DNA of 64,000 bases, taken from assembly GCF_014217625.1 (NCBI RefSeq), contig NZ_CP043641.1, forward strand, positions 4,216,001-4,280,000, read 5' to 3'. Made by a program: the position numbers and the translations under genes. The DNA comes from Leifsonia shinshuensis (GTDB taxonomy: Bacteria; Actinomycetota; Actinomycetes; Actinomycetales; Microbacteriaceae). Under the pieces are notes generated by a model that was given only the letters and a program-made list of their open reading frames with translations, did no database searches and was not told the origin of the DNA. Shown in pieces: positions 1 to 7,694 of the stretch. The first letter of the stretch is position 1. Every line of letters starts with the position of its first letter.

Positions 1-349
1 CGAGCTCGTTGGCCACGGCGCCGAGCTCCGGGACGGCGGCGGACTGGAGGTCGCGCGAGACGGCGCGCGCGAGGGTCGCCATGCGCGGCCCGAGCAGCGC
101 GGCCCCGGCCGGGTTGCGGACGACGAGGCCGTGGTCCTCGAGCGTGCGGAGGATCCGGTAGACGATCGAGCGGTGCACGCCGAGGGCGGCGGCGAGCTCG
201 GCGATGGTGAGCGGGCGGTCGGCGTCGGCCAGCGCCTCCAGGACGCGGATGCCGCGGGAGAGCGTCTGCGAGTGCGGGGCCGGGGCGCCGGGCGCACTCG
301 GTGAGTCCGATGCGTCCGGTGCGCCCGCGTCCTCAGGTGTGCTCTCCAT
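1..349 (-). CDS. IclR-family transcriptional regulator (N-terminal part, truncated by window edge)
   Basis: The reverse-strand frame starts at ATG 349-347 and runs off the left edge, giving about 116 residues. After a Pro/Ala/Ser-rich N-terminus of about 28 residues comes a winged helix-turn-helix typical of IclR proteins (RGIRVLEALADA, then LTIAELAAALGVHRSIVYRI, then LEDHGLVVRN). The C-terminal effector-binding domain is mostly missing. The gene is divergent from the transporter at 498, 148 bp away, so regulation of that transporter is the natural inference. Family assignment is firm; the effector is unknown. Confidence 0.85.
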   Translation of the reverse strand, partial: MESTPEDAGAPDASDSPSAPGAPAPHSQTLSRGIRVLEALADADRPLTIAELAAALGVHRSIVYRILRTLEDHGLVVRNPAGAALLGPRMATLARAVSRDLQSAAVPELGAVANEL

Positions 350-402
350 GCGCCCATTCTTTCGCATCGTGCGGGTCGGTCGTGGGCGCGACCGGTGTCC
401 GC

Positions 403-431
403 TTCAAATCTGACATGAAACCGTATACAAT
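403..431 (+). promoter_or_regulatory. Candidate sigma-A promoter of the MHS transporter gene
   Basis: TTCAAA (403-408), a 17-nt spacer and TACAAT (426-431) lie 67 bp before the transporter start. The -10 overlaps a GTATAC palindrome (423-428) that could be part of a regulator site. No experimental support. Confidence 0.4.
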
Positions 432-497
432 CGCTGGAGCGTTTCGAGCCAGATCGGCGCGCCCGACGACGACGTCGCACGAAAGAGAGTCCGCCGC

Positions 498-1898
498 ATG
501 AGCCTCCCGAATCACACGCCTCCGGGTTCCGCACCGGAGGCCGCGTTCACCCCCACCGGCAGCTTCGCGGCCGCGACCGATCGCCGCAGGGTCGTGTTCG
601 CCACCGTCGTCGGCACCACGGTCGAGTGGTACGACTTCTTCGTCTACGCGGCCGCGGCCGGGCTGGTCTTCGGCGAGCTGTTCTTCGAGCCGGCCGGCCC
701 GCAGTTCGCGACGATCCTCGCGTTCCTGACCGTCGGCATCAGCTTCCTGTTCCGCCCGCTCGGCGCCTTCATCGCCGGTCACCTCGGCGACCGGCACGGG
801 CGCAGGCTCGTGCTGATGCTCACCCTGGTGACGATGGGCGTCGCGACCGCGCTCGTCGGCCTGCTGCCCACCTACGCTGCGATCGGGATCGCGGCGCCCA
901 TCCTGCTGATCCTGCTGCGCATCGTGCAGGGCGTCTCCGCCGGCGGCGAGTGGGGCGGCGCCGTCCTGATGGCCGTGGAGCACGCGCCGACCGCCCGCCG
1001 CGGGTTGTTCGGGGTCTCCCCGCAGATCGGCGTCCCGCTCGGCCTGCTGCTGGCGTCGGGGACGATGGCGCTGATGGCGGTGATCGCGCCGGGCCAGGCC
1101 TTCCTGGAGTGGGGCTGGCGGGTGCCGTTCCTGCTCTCGGTCGCGCTCATCCTGGTCGGCCAGTACATCCGCAGGAAGGTCGAGGAGAGCCCGGTGTTCC
1201 GGGAGATCGCGACGCGCAAGGAGCAGACCAGGACGCCGATCGCGCAGCTGTTCCGCAGGCACCTGCCGCTGGTCGTGATCGCGGCGCTGATCTTCGCGGG
1301 CAACAACGCCGTCGGGTACATGACCACGGGCGGCTACATCCAGAACTATGCGACGAACCCGGACGGGCCGCTCGCGCTCGACCGCGGGCCGGTGCTGTGG
1401 GCGGTCGCGGGCTCCGCCGTGACCTGGCTGCTGTCGACCTGGTTCGCGGGGTGGCTGAGCGACCGGATCGGCCGGCGGAACACGTACGTCCTCGGCTGGA
1501 TCGTGCAGCTCTGCGGGGTCTTCCTGCTGTTCCCGCTGGTGGGGCTCGGCAGCGTCGGGTCGCTCTTCGGCGGCATCGCGGTGCTCACTCTCGGCCTCGG
1601 CCTGACGTACGGACCGCAGGCGGCGTACTACGCGGAGCTGTTCCCGGCGTCGATCCGCTTCTCCGGGGTGTCCATCTCCTACGCGATCGGGGCCATCCTC
1701 GGCGGTGCGTTCGCCCCCACGATCGCGGCGGCGCTGGCGCAGGCGACAGGGACGACGTTCTCCGTGACGCTCTACCTCGCGGGGATGACGCTCGTCGGAC
1801 TGGTCGCGACGCTGCTGCTGCGGGATCGCTCCGGCATCCCGCTCGGACCGGATCACGAGGCCGAGCAGGCGGCCTCGCCGATCGTCGGGACGCGGTGA
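498..1898 (+). CDS. MFS transporter of the metabolite:H+ symporter (MHS) family
   Basis: 466 residues with about 12 hydrophobic segments, so an inner-membrane secondary transporter. The signature VEWYDFFVYAAAAGLVF near the first membrane helix and the loop GHLGDRHGRR are typical of MHS permeases (ShiA, ProP and KgtP relatives), which carry organic acids or betaines with protons. ATG 498 follows a purine-rich GAAAGAGAG. The divergent IclR regulator suggests a carboxylate or aromatic acid substrate, but the sequence does not identify it. Confidence 0.85.
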   Translation: MSLPNHTPPGSAPEAAFTPTGSFAAATDRRRVVFATVVGTTVEWYDFFVYAAAAGLVFGELFFEPAGPQFATILAFLTVGISFLFRPLGAFIAGHLGDRHGRRLVLMLTLVTMGVATALVGLLPTYAAIGIAAPILLILLRIVQGVSAGGEWGGAVLMAVEHAPTARRGLFGVSPQIGVPLGLLLASGTMALMAVIAPGQAFLEWGWRVPFLLSVALILVGQYIRRKVEESPVFREIATRKEQTRTPIAQLFRRHLPLVVIAALIFAGNNAVGYMTTGGYIQNYATNPDGPLALDRGPVLWAVAGSAVTWLLSTWFAGWLSDRIGRRNTYVLGWIVQLCGVFLLFPLVGLGSVGSLFGGIAVLTLGLGLTYGPQAAYYAELFPASIRFSGVSISYAIGAILGGAFAPTIAAALAQATGTTFSVTLYLAGMTLVGLVATLLLRDRSGIPLGPDHEAEQAASPIVGTR

Positions 1899-1918
1899 GG
1901 CGCTGACGCGGGACCGGG

Positions 1919-3910
1919 TCAGCCCGCTGCCGCGACGAACGCCCGCGAGTACGCCCAGCGCGGCTGGCTCGTCCCCGAGCACATGTAAGCGGGAACGCCC
2001 GATGCGCACGGCTGGTCGCGGGTCAGCTCCCACCAGCTCAGGCCGGCGAGCCCGTTGGCCCTGGCGTAGCGTCCCACGGTCGTCGCGTCGGCGAGGGTGA
2101 ACTGCTCGCCGGTGTCGTTGAGGCCGAACATGGGCGTCACGGCGACCAGGCCGAGGCGCTGGGCGTCGGACCACGAGGCGTACGGGGCGACGGACTTCAG
2201 CTGGCCCGCGGTCGCTGTGGCGGCGTCGATGGCGGCCTTCCCCATGTCGGTCACCCCGGTGCCGTAGTCCATCGTCATCAGATTCACGGCCGAGAGCTGC
2301 ACGCCGGCGGCGGTGAATTCGGAGACGGTGCGGAGGCCGCTGGCGAGGAGGCCGTACGGCATGACCGGCAGCGTGAGCGTGACCTGCAGCGGGTGCCCCG
2401 CCGCGGCACGCTGGCGCTGGAGGGCGGCGACGGCGGAGGCGCGGCGGACGTTCGACGCGGAGTCGGAGACGTCGGCGCCCTCGATGTCGAAGTCCACCCG
2501 GTCGAGTGAGAACCGCGACACCACCGAATTGTAGGCGGCGAGCAGTTGGGCGGGATCGGTGCAGACCCGCGCGAGCTCGTCGTTGGCGGCGCCGCCGAAG
2601 GAGGCGACGACGCGGCCGCCCTGCGCCTGGAAGGCCGTGATGTCGGAGCGGAAGTCCTGGCTTCCGCCGATCGTGTACGCGGTGTAACCGGCCCAGGTGG
2701 GCGAGCAGGCGCTGCTGCGGTCGGCGACGATGAAGGCGGCGGTGACGGAGCGCACGCCCGCCGACGACGCGAACGAGGTGAGGTCGGCGGTCGGCCAGAG
2801 GCCCATGTCGACGTAGGGCGCGATGAGGAGGCCGGAGCCGGCGCCGGGGGTGGGCGACGGGGTCGGCGTGGAAGTCGGAGTCGGGGTGGGGGTCGGAGTC
2901 GGCGTGGGCGTCGGCGTCGCGCCCCCGTTGGCCGCGCCTCCGTTGATCGAGCAGGGGAGGTTCGCGCCGACGACCCGGCAGGCTGTCGGGACGAGCGGGG
3001 CTCCCGCGGCCTTGCTGGAGGTCAGGCCGAAGGTCGCGGTCGCGCCGGCGGCGAGGGTGGTCGCGTAGGAGGGGGCGGTCACGCGGAAGCCGTCGCTCGT
3101 GGTCGCGGCCGTACCGTCCCACAGGCTGACCACGCCGTCCGCGGTCGTGAAGGCGAGCTGCCACGGCGACAGGCTCGTCGTCGAGGCGTTGGCGACGACG
3201 ACGGACGACTGGAAGCCGGAGGTCCACTCGGAGGTGACCGTCCAGGTGACGGCCAGGCCGGCGCCGGAAGCCGGTGTGGGGGTGGGAGTCGGAGTCGGAG
3301 TGGGTGTCGGCGTGTGCGTCGGAGTCGGAGTGGGAGTCGGGGTCGGGGTGGGCGAGCTCCCGCTCGTCGCTCCGCCGTTCACCGAGCACGGCAGGCTCGC
3401 GCCGGCCGGCAGGCCGACGATCGTGCACGAGGCCGGCACGATCGCCGCGGACCCGGCGCGCGTGGCGGTCAGCCCGAACTGGGCGGAGCCTCCGGGGGCC
3501 AGACTCGTCGCCCACGACGGCGCGCCGACGGTCAGCGTCCCGGCGGGGGACGCTGTGGAGACGGCCGACCAGATGCTGACCAGGGTGTGCGGGAAGTCGA
3601 ACCGCACCTGCCACGGCTTCAGCGTCGTGCCGGTGCCATTGGCGACCGTGATCGCCGACTGGAAGCCGGTGGTCCACGCGTTCGCGGTCGTCCAGGTCAC
3701 CTCCACGCGCGGCGTCGCCGCGGCCAGCGCCCCGGAGGTCGCGACCGCACCGGCGCCGACGAGACCCGCGACGGCCAGCGCGGCGACGACGGCCTGCCTC
3801 CGGTGCACGGCTCGGCCCTGGCGGAACCGCCCGAGCAGCCTCCGGGCCGCGGCGCGGACGCGGTGACCGGACTCCCGGTGGCGGGCGGGACGGGGCGCTG
3901 ACTCGGGCAT
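1919..3910 (-). CDS. Secreted GH18 chitinase-like protein with two CBM2 modules
   Basis: 663 residues. A basic N-terminus of about 38 residues and a hydrophobic stretch (about 39-64) form a long signal peptide or anchor. Two CBM2-type polysaccharide-binding modules follow (about 67-175 and 217-322), each opening with a VTWT-like strand and joined by Thr-Pro linkers (about 185-213 and 330-355). The GH18 barrel covers about 360-663 and keeps the DxxDxDxE catalytic motif as DRVDFDIE (469-476). It probably hydrolyses chitin or a related polymer outside the cell. Its 3' end faces the MHS gene with a 20-bp gap; they do not appear functionally linked. Confidence 0.9.
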   Translation of the reverse strand: MPESAPRPARHRESGHRVRAAARRLLGRFRQGRAVHRRQAVVAALAVAGLVGAGAVATSGALAAATPRVEVTWTTANAWTTGFQSAITVANGTGTTLKPWQVRFDFPHTLVSIWSAVSTASPAGTLTVGAPSWATSLAPGGSAQFGLTATRAGSAAIVPASCTIVGLPAGASLPCSVNGGATSGSSPTPTPTPTPTPTHTPTPTPTPTPTPTPASGAGLAVTWTVTSEWTSGFQSSVVVANASTTSLSPWQLAFTTADGVVSLWDGTAATTSDGFRVTAPSYATTLAAGATATFGLTSSKAAGAPLVPTACRVVGANLPCSINGGAANGGATPTPTPTPTPTPTPTSTPTPSPTPGAGSGLLIAPYVDMGLWPTADLTSFASSAGVRSVTAAFIVADRSSACSPTWAGYTAYTIGGSQDFRSDITAFQAQGGRVVASFGGAANDELARVCTDPAQLLAAYNSVVSRFSLDRVDFDIEGADVSDSASNVRRASAVAALQRQRAAAGHPLQVTLTLPVMPYGLLASGLRTVSEFTAAGVQLSAVNLMTMDYGTGVTDMGKAAIDAATATAGQLKSVAPYASWSDAQRLGLVAVTPMFGLNDTGEQFTLADATTVGRYARANGLAGLSWWELTRDQPCASGVPAYMCSGTSQPRWAYSRAFVAAAG

Positions 3911-4015
3911 GGCACTCCTGACGACTTACGACGGACCGGCGAAGGGAGGTACGTCAGTCACTATCGGCCATCGGGCGGGATCGGTCAGTGCGCCACGGCG
4001 GACGTCACCCGCCGT

Positions 4016-5668
4016 TCACGAGTTCACGCGGATGATCTCCTCCTGGTACGGCGCGATCACCGCTCCGGAGATCCGCAGGTCGAGCACCAGGAACGGCCGT
4101 TCGGACGCCGGCCGCGCGGCCCAGCGGGCGAGCGCCTCCAGGTCGTCCGGGGTGCGGACCACGACGCCCTCCGCGCCGACCGCGGCCCCGAGGCCGGCGA
4201 AGTCGACCTCGGGGATGCGCATCGGGCCCTGGGCGAGGCCCTTCAGGCCGTAGAGGTTGACCTCCGCGCCGTAGGCGGCGTCGTTCCAGACCACGCACAC
4301 GCCGCGGCCCCCGGCGACGCGCACCGCGGACTCCAGGTCGGCCAGCGCCATCAAGCCGCCGCCGTCACCGGTCGTGAGCACGATCGTGGACGCGGGATGC
4401 GCGAGCGCGGCGCCGGCGACGCTCGGGAAGCCGAGACCGATCGACTGGTAGGCGGTGCCGACCATGATCATCCGGTCCGGCGAGGCGACAGGCCAGTACA
4501 TGTTCGCCCAGCCGATGAAGTGGCCGCCGTCGGAGACGACGACGCGGTCCTCCGGCAGCAGCTCGGCGATGCGGGCCGCGGCCGTGCGCGGGTCGAGGCG
4601 GCCGTCCGCCGCCAGGCCGTCACCGACCGGGCGCTCGCGGAGGGCCGGGAGGTCGGCCGACTCCCGCCAGCCGGAGGGCGTGGCGCCGAGGGTGCGCAGC
4701 TCCTCCACCAGCGCCTCCGCGATCAGGCGGGCGTCGCCGCGCAGGTACGCGCCGACGTTCGGGTGTGTGGCGGCGGGGGCGACATCCACCTGGATGACGC
4801 GGGTGCCGGGGGCGAACAGGTCGCCGAAGCGCATCGTGAACTGGTTGAGCGAGGCGCCGAAGACCACGGCGACGTCGGCCGAGCGGACCGCCTCCATCGC
4901 GCCCTCCGCGCCGAATCCGCCGGTGACGCCGAGGTCGTAGCGGGTGTCGGGGAAGACGCCGCGGCCGAGCGCGGTGCCGGCGGTGAGGGCGCCGGTCGCG
5001 TCGGCGAGGGCGCCGAGCGCGTCGCCCGCGCCGGCGATCCAGGCGCCGCGGCCGGCCAGCAGGACCGGCCGCTCGGCGCTCGCGAGCGCGGCGGCGGCGT
5101 CCGCGATCGCCCCGCGGGCGAAGGGTCCGGCGGGAGCGAGCGGCGCGGGGAGGGCGAGCGCCGGTGTCTCGGGGACCGGGCCGGCCTCCCGCGTCGCCAC
5201 GTCGTACGGGATGGCGAGGACGGTGGGGACGCGGTAGGTGAGCGCGTGCTCGACCGCGATGGCGGTCGTCGCCGCGGCGTCGGTGCGGCCGACCGTGTAG
5301 GTGCGCGCGCCGACCGCGCTGGCCAGGGCGATCTGGTCGACTCCCCACGGGCGCGGGCCGGAGGTGGGCTCGTCGCCGACGACAAGCACCAGCGGGATGT
5401 GCGCCTGGCGGGCCTCTGCGAGCGCGGTCAGGGTGTTGGTGAACCCGGCGCCGTAGGTGGCGGTGGCTGCGGCGAGCCGGCCGGACGCGCGGTGGTACGC
5501 GTCGGCCGCGACGACGGCCCCGGCCTCGTGCCGCATGGCCGTGTACGGCACGGTGCCTTCGCGCTCCAGGGCGTCGAGGAAGTGCGCGTTGCCGTTGCCC
5601 ATCACCCCGAACACCTGGTCGACGTGGCGGGCGAGGGTGGTGGCGACGTGGGCGGAGACGGACGGCAT
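4016..5668 (-). CDS. Thiamine-diphosphate-dependent enzyme, acetolactate synthase-like
   Basis: 550 residues with the three-domain layout of the acetohydroxyacid synthase/benzoylformate decarboxylase superfamily. The N-terminal Pyr domain has the activating glutamate in RHEAGAVVAADAYHRASG; the C-terminal PP domain has the Mg-ThDP motif GDGGGLMALADLESA ending at WNDAAYG. I start at ATG 5668 because homology-like sequence begins at PSVSAHVATTLARHV and an AAAGG lies 8 nt upstream; the frame is open to 5887. No small regulatory subunit or ilv gene is nearby, so a catabolic or decarboxylase role is as likely as acetolactate synthesis. Substrate unknown. Confidence 0.85.
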   Translation of the reverse strand: MPSVSAHVATTLARHVDQVFGVMGNGNAHFLDALEREGTVPYTAMRHEAGAVVAADAYHRASGRLAAATATYGAGFTNTLTALAEARQAHIPLVLVVGDEPTSGPRPWGVDQIALASAVGARTYTVGRTDAAATTAIAVEHALTYRVPTVLAIPYDVATREAGPVPETPALALPAPLAPAGPFARGAIADAAAALASAERPVLLAGRGAWIAGAGDALGALADATGALTAGTALGRGVFPDTRYDLGVTGGFGAEGAMEAVRSADVAVVFGASLNQFTMRFGDLFAPGTRVIQVDVAPAATHPNVGAYLRGDARLIAEALVEELRTLGATPSGWRESADLPALRERPVGDGLAADGRLDPRTAAARIAELLPEDRVVVSDGGHFIGWANMYWPVASPDRMIMVGTAYQSIGLGFPSVAGAALAHPASTIVLTTGDGGGLMALADLESAVRVAGGRGVCVVWNDAAYGAEVNLYGLKGLAQGPMRIPEVDFAGLGAAVGAEGVVVRTPDDLEALARWAARPASERPFLVLDLRISGAVIAPYQEEIIRVNS

Positions 5669-5818
5669 GGCAGTGCCTTTCGAGACGGGAACGGAGGTGC
5701 GATGATCCGTATGTGTCTCGCGCGCTGCTGCTTCGCCGAGCGCGGCTTCGTGCCCTTTTTTCGAGCACCGGGCCGTTGGACGGCCGGACCTGAGCAGTAT
5801 ATCCGCTGTCGACAGTGC

Positions 5819-5852
5819 GCCCGGTGTCGAAAGTGCAGCCCGGTGTCGAAAG
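5819..5852. repeat. Two 15-bp direct repeats GCCCGGTGTCGAAAG, 19-bp period
   Basis: GCCCGGTGTCGAAAG occurs at 5819-5833 and exactly again at 5838-5852; a related TGTCGAC lies at 5807-5813. The block lies between the divergent ThDP-enzyme and DGPF-protein genes, so it is a candidate regulator site. Confidence 0.7.
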
Positions 5853-5870
5853 GCGCCCCGCCCGTTCGAC
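5844..5870 (+). promoter_or_regulatory. Candidate ECF-type promoter of the DGPF/YCII gene
   Basis: TGTCGA (5844-5849), 17 nt, then CGAC (5867-5870), about 35 bp before the DGPF-protein start. This resembles the TGTCGA-type promoters described for ECF42 sigma factors, which accompany DGPF proteins. The match is from memory and no ECF42 gene is in the window. Confidence 0.35.
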
Positions 5871-5904
5871 GTCCAGGTGTTCGGCATCCACGAAAGGGAG
5901 AGAC

Positions 5905-6258
5905 ATGACCGGCTACCTGATCCTCATCTACGGCGACGAGACCCGCTGGGACGCCCTGGACGCCGACGGGCGCGCCGCGGTCGACGCGGCCCATCGGGCG
6001 TTCAACGAGAAGGCGGGCTCGGGGGTGCGCTCGGCGGGGGAGCTGCAGACGTCCTCCACGGCGACGACGGTCCGCACCGGCCCGGACGGTGAGCCACGGC
6101 CCACCGACGGGCCGTTCTCGGAGTCCAAGGAGGTCGTCGGCGGCTTCTACGTGATCGAAGCCGCGAGCCAGGAGGAGGCGGTCGCTCTGGCGAGCTCGCT
6201 GGCGGAGGCGCGGCAGGGGCATGGGGGGATTGAGGTCAGGCCGTTGGTGGGGCGCTGA
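5905..6258 (+). CDS. YCII/DGPF-domain protein
   Basis: 117 residues. It starts at ATG 5905 behind GAAAGGGAG and begins MTGYLILIYGDE. The DGPF signature is present (TDGPFSESKEVVGGFYVIEA, residues about 69-88). These small ferredoxin-fold proteins are of uncertain biochemical role and in Actinobacteria are often under ECF sigma control; a TGTCGA-type promoter candidate lies just upstream. The frame is also open to 5815, but the upstream part is not family-like. Confidence 0.85.
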   Translation: MTGYLILIYGDETRWDALDADGRAAVDAAHRAFNEKAGSGVRSAGELQTSSTATTVRTGPDGEPRPTDGPFSESKEVVGGFYVIEAASQEEAVALASSLAEARQGHGGIEVRPLVGR

Positions 6259-6305
6259 GGCAACGGAGGACTTCCGGGCCGACGCGCCCGGGGATCGCAG
6301 GGAGC

Positions 6306-6342
6306 GGAGGAGATCCGGTGTTGCGAAGGCCGGGTCTCCTCC
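6306..6342 (+). terminator. Hairpin between the DGPF and VOC genes
   Basis: GGAGGAGATCCGG and CCGGGTCTCCTCC form a 13-bp stem (one G-U pair) with an 11-nt loop. No U-tract follows, so it may be a transcript-end or stabilising hairpin rather than a classical terminator. Confidence 0.5.
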
Positions 6343-6388
6343 GGTCACTGCGGATGACAGGCAGCGGTGAGAGGAGGAGGATGCGCTC

Positions 6389-6769
6389 ATGACGGACGCT
6401 GGGATCATCGGGGTGAACACCATCGGCATCCCCGTGGCGGACCAGGACGTCGCCCTGGCCTTCTACCGGGACGTGCTCGGCTTCGAGGTGCGCGTGGACG
6501 CGCCGCTGCCGAACGGGCGCTGGATCATGCTGGCGCCGCCCGGGTCGGCGGTGTCGGTGTCGCTCGTGGTCGCGAGCGCGGACGTTCCGGCCGGGGTGGA
6601 GACGGGCATCCGGTTCGAGAGCCTGGACGCGGGCGGCACCCACGAGGAGCTGACCCGGCGCGGGGTGGCGGTGGGGGAGCTGCTGCGCTGGCCGGGGGTG
6701 CCGGCGATGTTCCAGGCGACGGACCCGGACGGGAACCGGTTCGAGGTGGTCGAGCGAGGGGCGGGCTAG
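6389..6769 (+). CDS. VOC (glyoxalase/bleomycin-resistance) superfamily protein
   Basis: 126 residues with the paired beta-alpha-beta-beta-beta units of the vicinal oxygen chelate fold. The first half has IPVADQDVALAFYRDVLGFE, and the end has ATDPDGNRFEVVER, the usual VOC closing motif with the metal-ligand glutamate. The start follows GGAGGAGG. Its 3' end overlaps the convergent ECF sigma gene by 4 bp. Substrate not predictable; enzymes and drug-binding proteins share this fold. Confidence 0.85.
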   Translation: MTDAGIIGVNTIGIPVADQDVALAFYRDVLGFEVRVDAPLPNGRWIMLAPPGSAVSVSLVVASADVPAGVETGIRFESLDAGGTHEELTRRGVAVGELLRWPGVPAMFQATDPDGNRFEVVERGAG

Positions 6770-7623
6770 ACCCGCACGCCGGCCAGGCGTGCCGGGTCGA
6801 ACAGCACGTCCAGCCCCACGATGCGACCGTCGGAGATGTCGAAGGCCATCACCGAGACCACCCGGCCGTCGACCACCGCGGCGACGCCCGGCCGGCCGTC
6901 GATGAGCACCGGCACCGAGCTCTGCGCGAGGCGCGCGGCGAGGGTCGCCTGCTCGGCGATGGCCGAGGCGCCCACGAGCGTCTGCAGCCGGCCGCGGCCG
7001 TAGTCGGCGTGCAGCACGGCCCCCTCGTCGAGCAGGGCAAGCAGCGCGGAGAGGTCGCCCTCGTGGACGGCGCGCAGCCACGCGTCGAGCACGCCGCGCT
7101 GCTCGCGTCGGGACGGCCGGGCGGGCGGCGCGTCCCGGAGCCGGCGGCGGGCGCGGGAGGCCAGTTGGCGCGCGGCGTCGGGGGACCGGTCGAGCGCGGC
7201 GGCGACCTCCTCGAACGGGAGGCCGAAGACGTCGTGCAGCACGAACGCGAGGCGTTCGGCGGGCGACAGCGTCTCCAGGACCACCAGGAGCGCGACGCTC
7301 ACCCGGTCGCCGAGCGCCGCCAGCTCCGCCGGGTCCCCGAGGTCGGAGACCGGCTCGTCCTGCCAGGGCAGGACCTCCCACGAACGCTCGCGGGTGCGTC
7401 GCGCGCTCTTGAGCTGGTCGAGGCAGACCCGGGAGACGACCGTCGTCAGCCAGGCGTCGAGGTTGTCGATCGTGGCGGCGTCCGCCCGCTGGAGGCGCAG
7501 CCAGGTCTCCTGCACGGCGTCGTCGGCGTCGGCTGCCGAGCCCAGGAGCCGGGTCGCGATCGCGCGCAACCGCGGCCGGGCGGTCTCGAACCGGTCGAGA
7601 AGCCTCGCGTCGTTCTCGGTCAT
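6766..7623 (-). CDS. ECF41-type RNA polymerase sigma factor with C-terminal SnoaL-like domain
   Basis: 285 residues. The sigma2 region (about 8-80: RLRAIATRLLG, DADDAVQETWLRLQRA) and sigma4 region (about 105-160: LETLSPAERLAFVLHDVFG, FEEVAAALDRSPDAARQL) are followed by a SnoaL/NTF2-like domain (about 180-280). This fusion is diagnostic of group ECF41, in which the extension controls sigma activity. The linker (VLPWQDEP) and the C-terminal motif (ADYGRGR) resemble, but do not exactly match, the ECF41 WLPEP and DGGGK motifs as I recall them. No anti-sigma gene is present, as expected. It is divergent from an NAD(P)-binding oxidoreductase, the classical ECF41 partner, with matched promoters in between. 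Confidence 0.9.
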   Translation of the reverse strand: MTENDARLLDRFETARPRLRAIATRLLGSAADADDAVQETWLRLQRADAATIDNLDAWLTTVVSRVCLDQLKSARRTRERSWEVLPWQDEPVSDLGDPAELAALGDRVSVALLVVLETLSPAERLAFVLHDVFGLPFEEVAAALDRSPDAARQLASRARRRLRDAPPARPSRREQRGVLDAWLRAVHEGDLSALLALLDEGAVLHADYGRGRLQTLVGASAIAEQATLAARLAQSSVPVLIDGRPGVAAVVDGRVVSVMAFDISDGRIVGLDVLFDPARLAGVRV

Positions 7624-7649
7624 GTCACATCCTCCGTGGCTCGGTCGTC
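7623..7649 (+). promoter_or_regulatory. ECF41 promoter for the oxidoreductase gene
   Basis: TGTCACA (7623-7629), 16-nt spacer, CGTC (7646-7649): this fits the published ECF41 consensus exactly. It fires toward the gene at 7695 with an expected leader of about 38 nt. Its -35 box overlaps the sigma gene's own start codon. Confidence 0.8.
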
Positions 7650-7657
7650 ACCCTATC

Positions 7658-7684
7658 GACGAGGCGGCGTGCCTCGATGTGACA
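7658..7684 (-). promoter_or_regulatory. ECF41 promoter for the sigma factor gene (autoregulation)
   Basis: On the reverse strand TGTCACA (7684-7678), 16-nt spacer, CGTC (7661-7658). It points at the sigma gene with a leader of about 28 nt. It overlaps the facing forward promoter, and its -35 sits next to the ribosome-binding site of the divergent gene. Confidence 0.8.
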
Positions 7685-7694
7685 GGAGGGGACA

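Noticed and set aside
333..3677. 1114-codon open frame on the reverse strand across the transporter and chitinase
   Set aside because: It is an Arg/Pro/His-rich shadow of high-GC genes; the MFS and GH18 genes explain the same DNA with clear family motifs.
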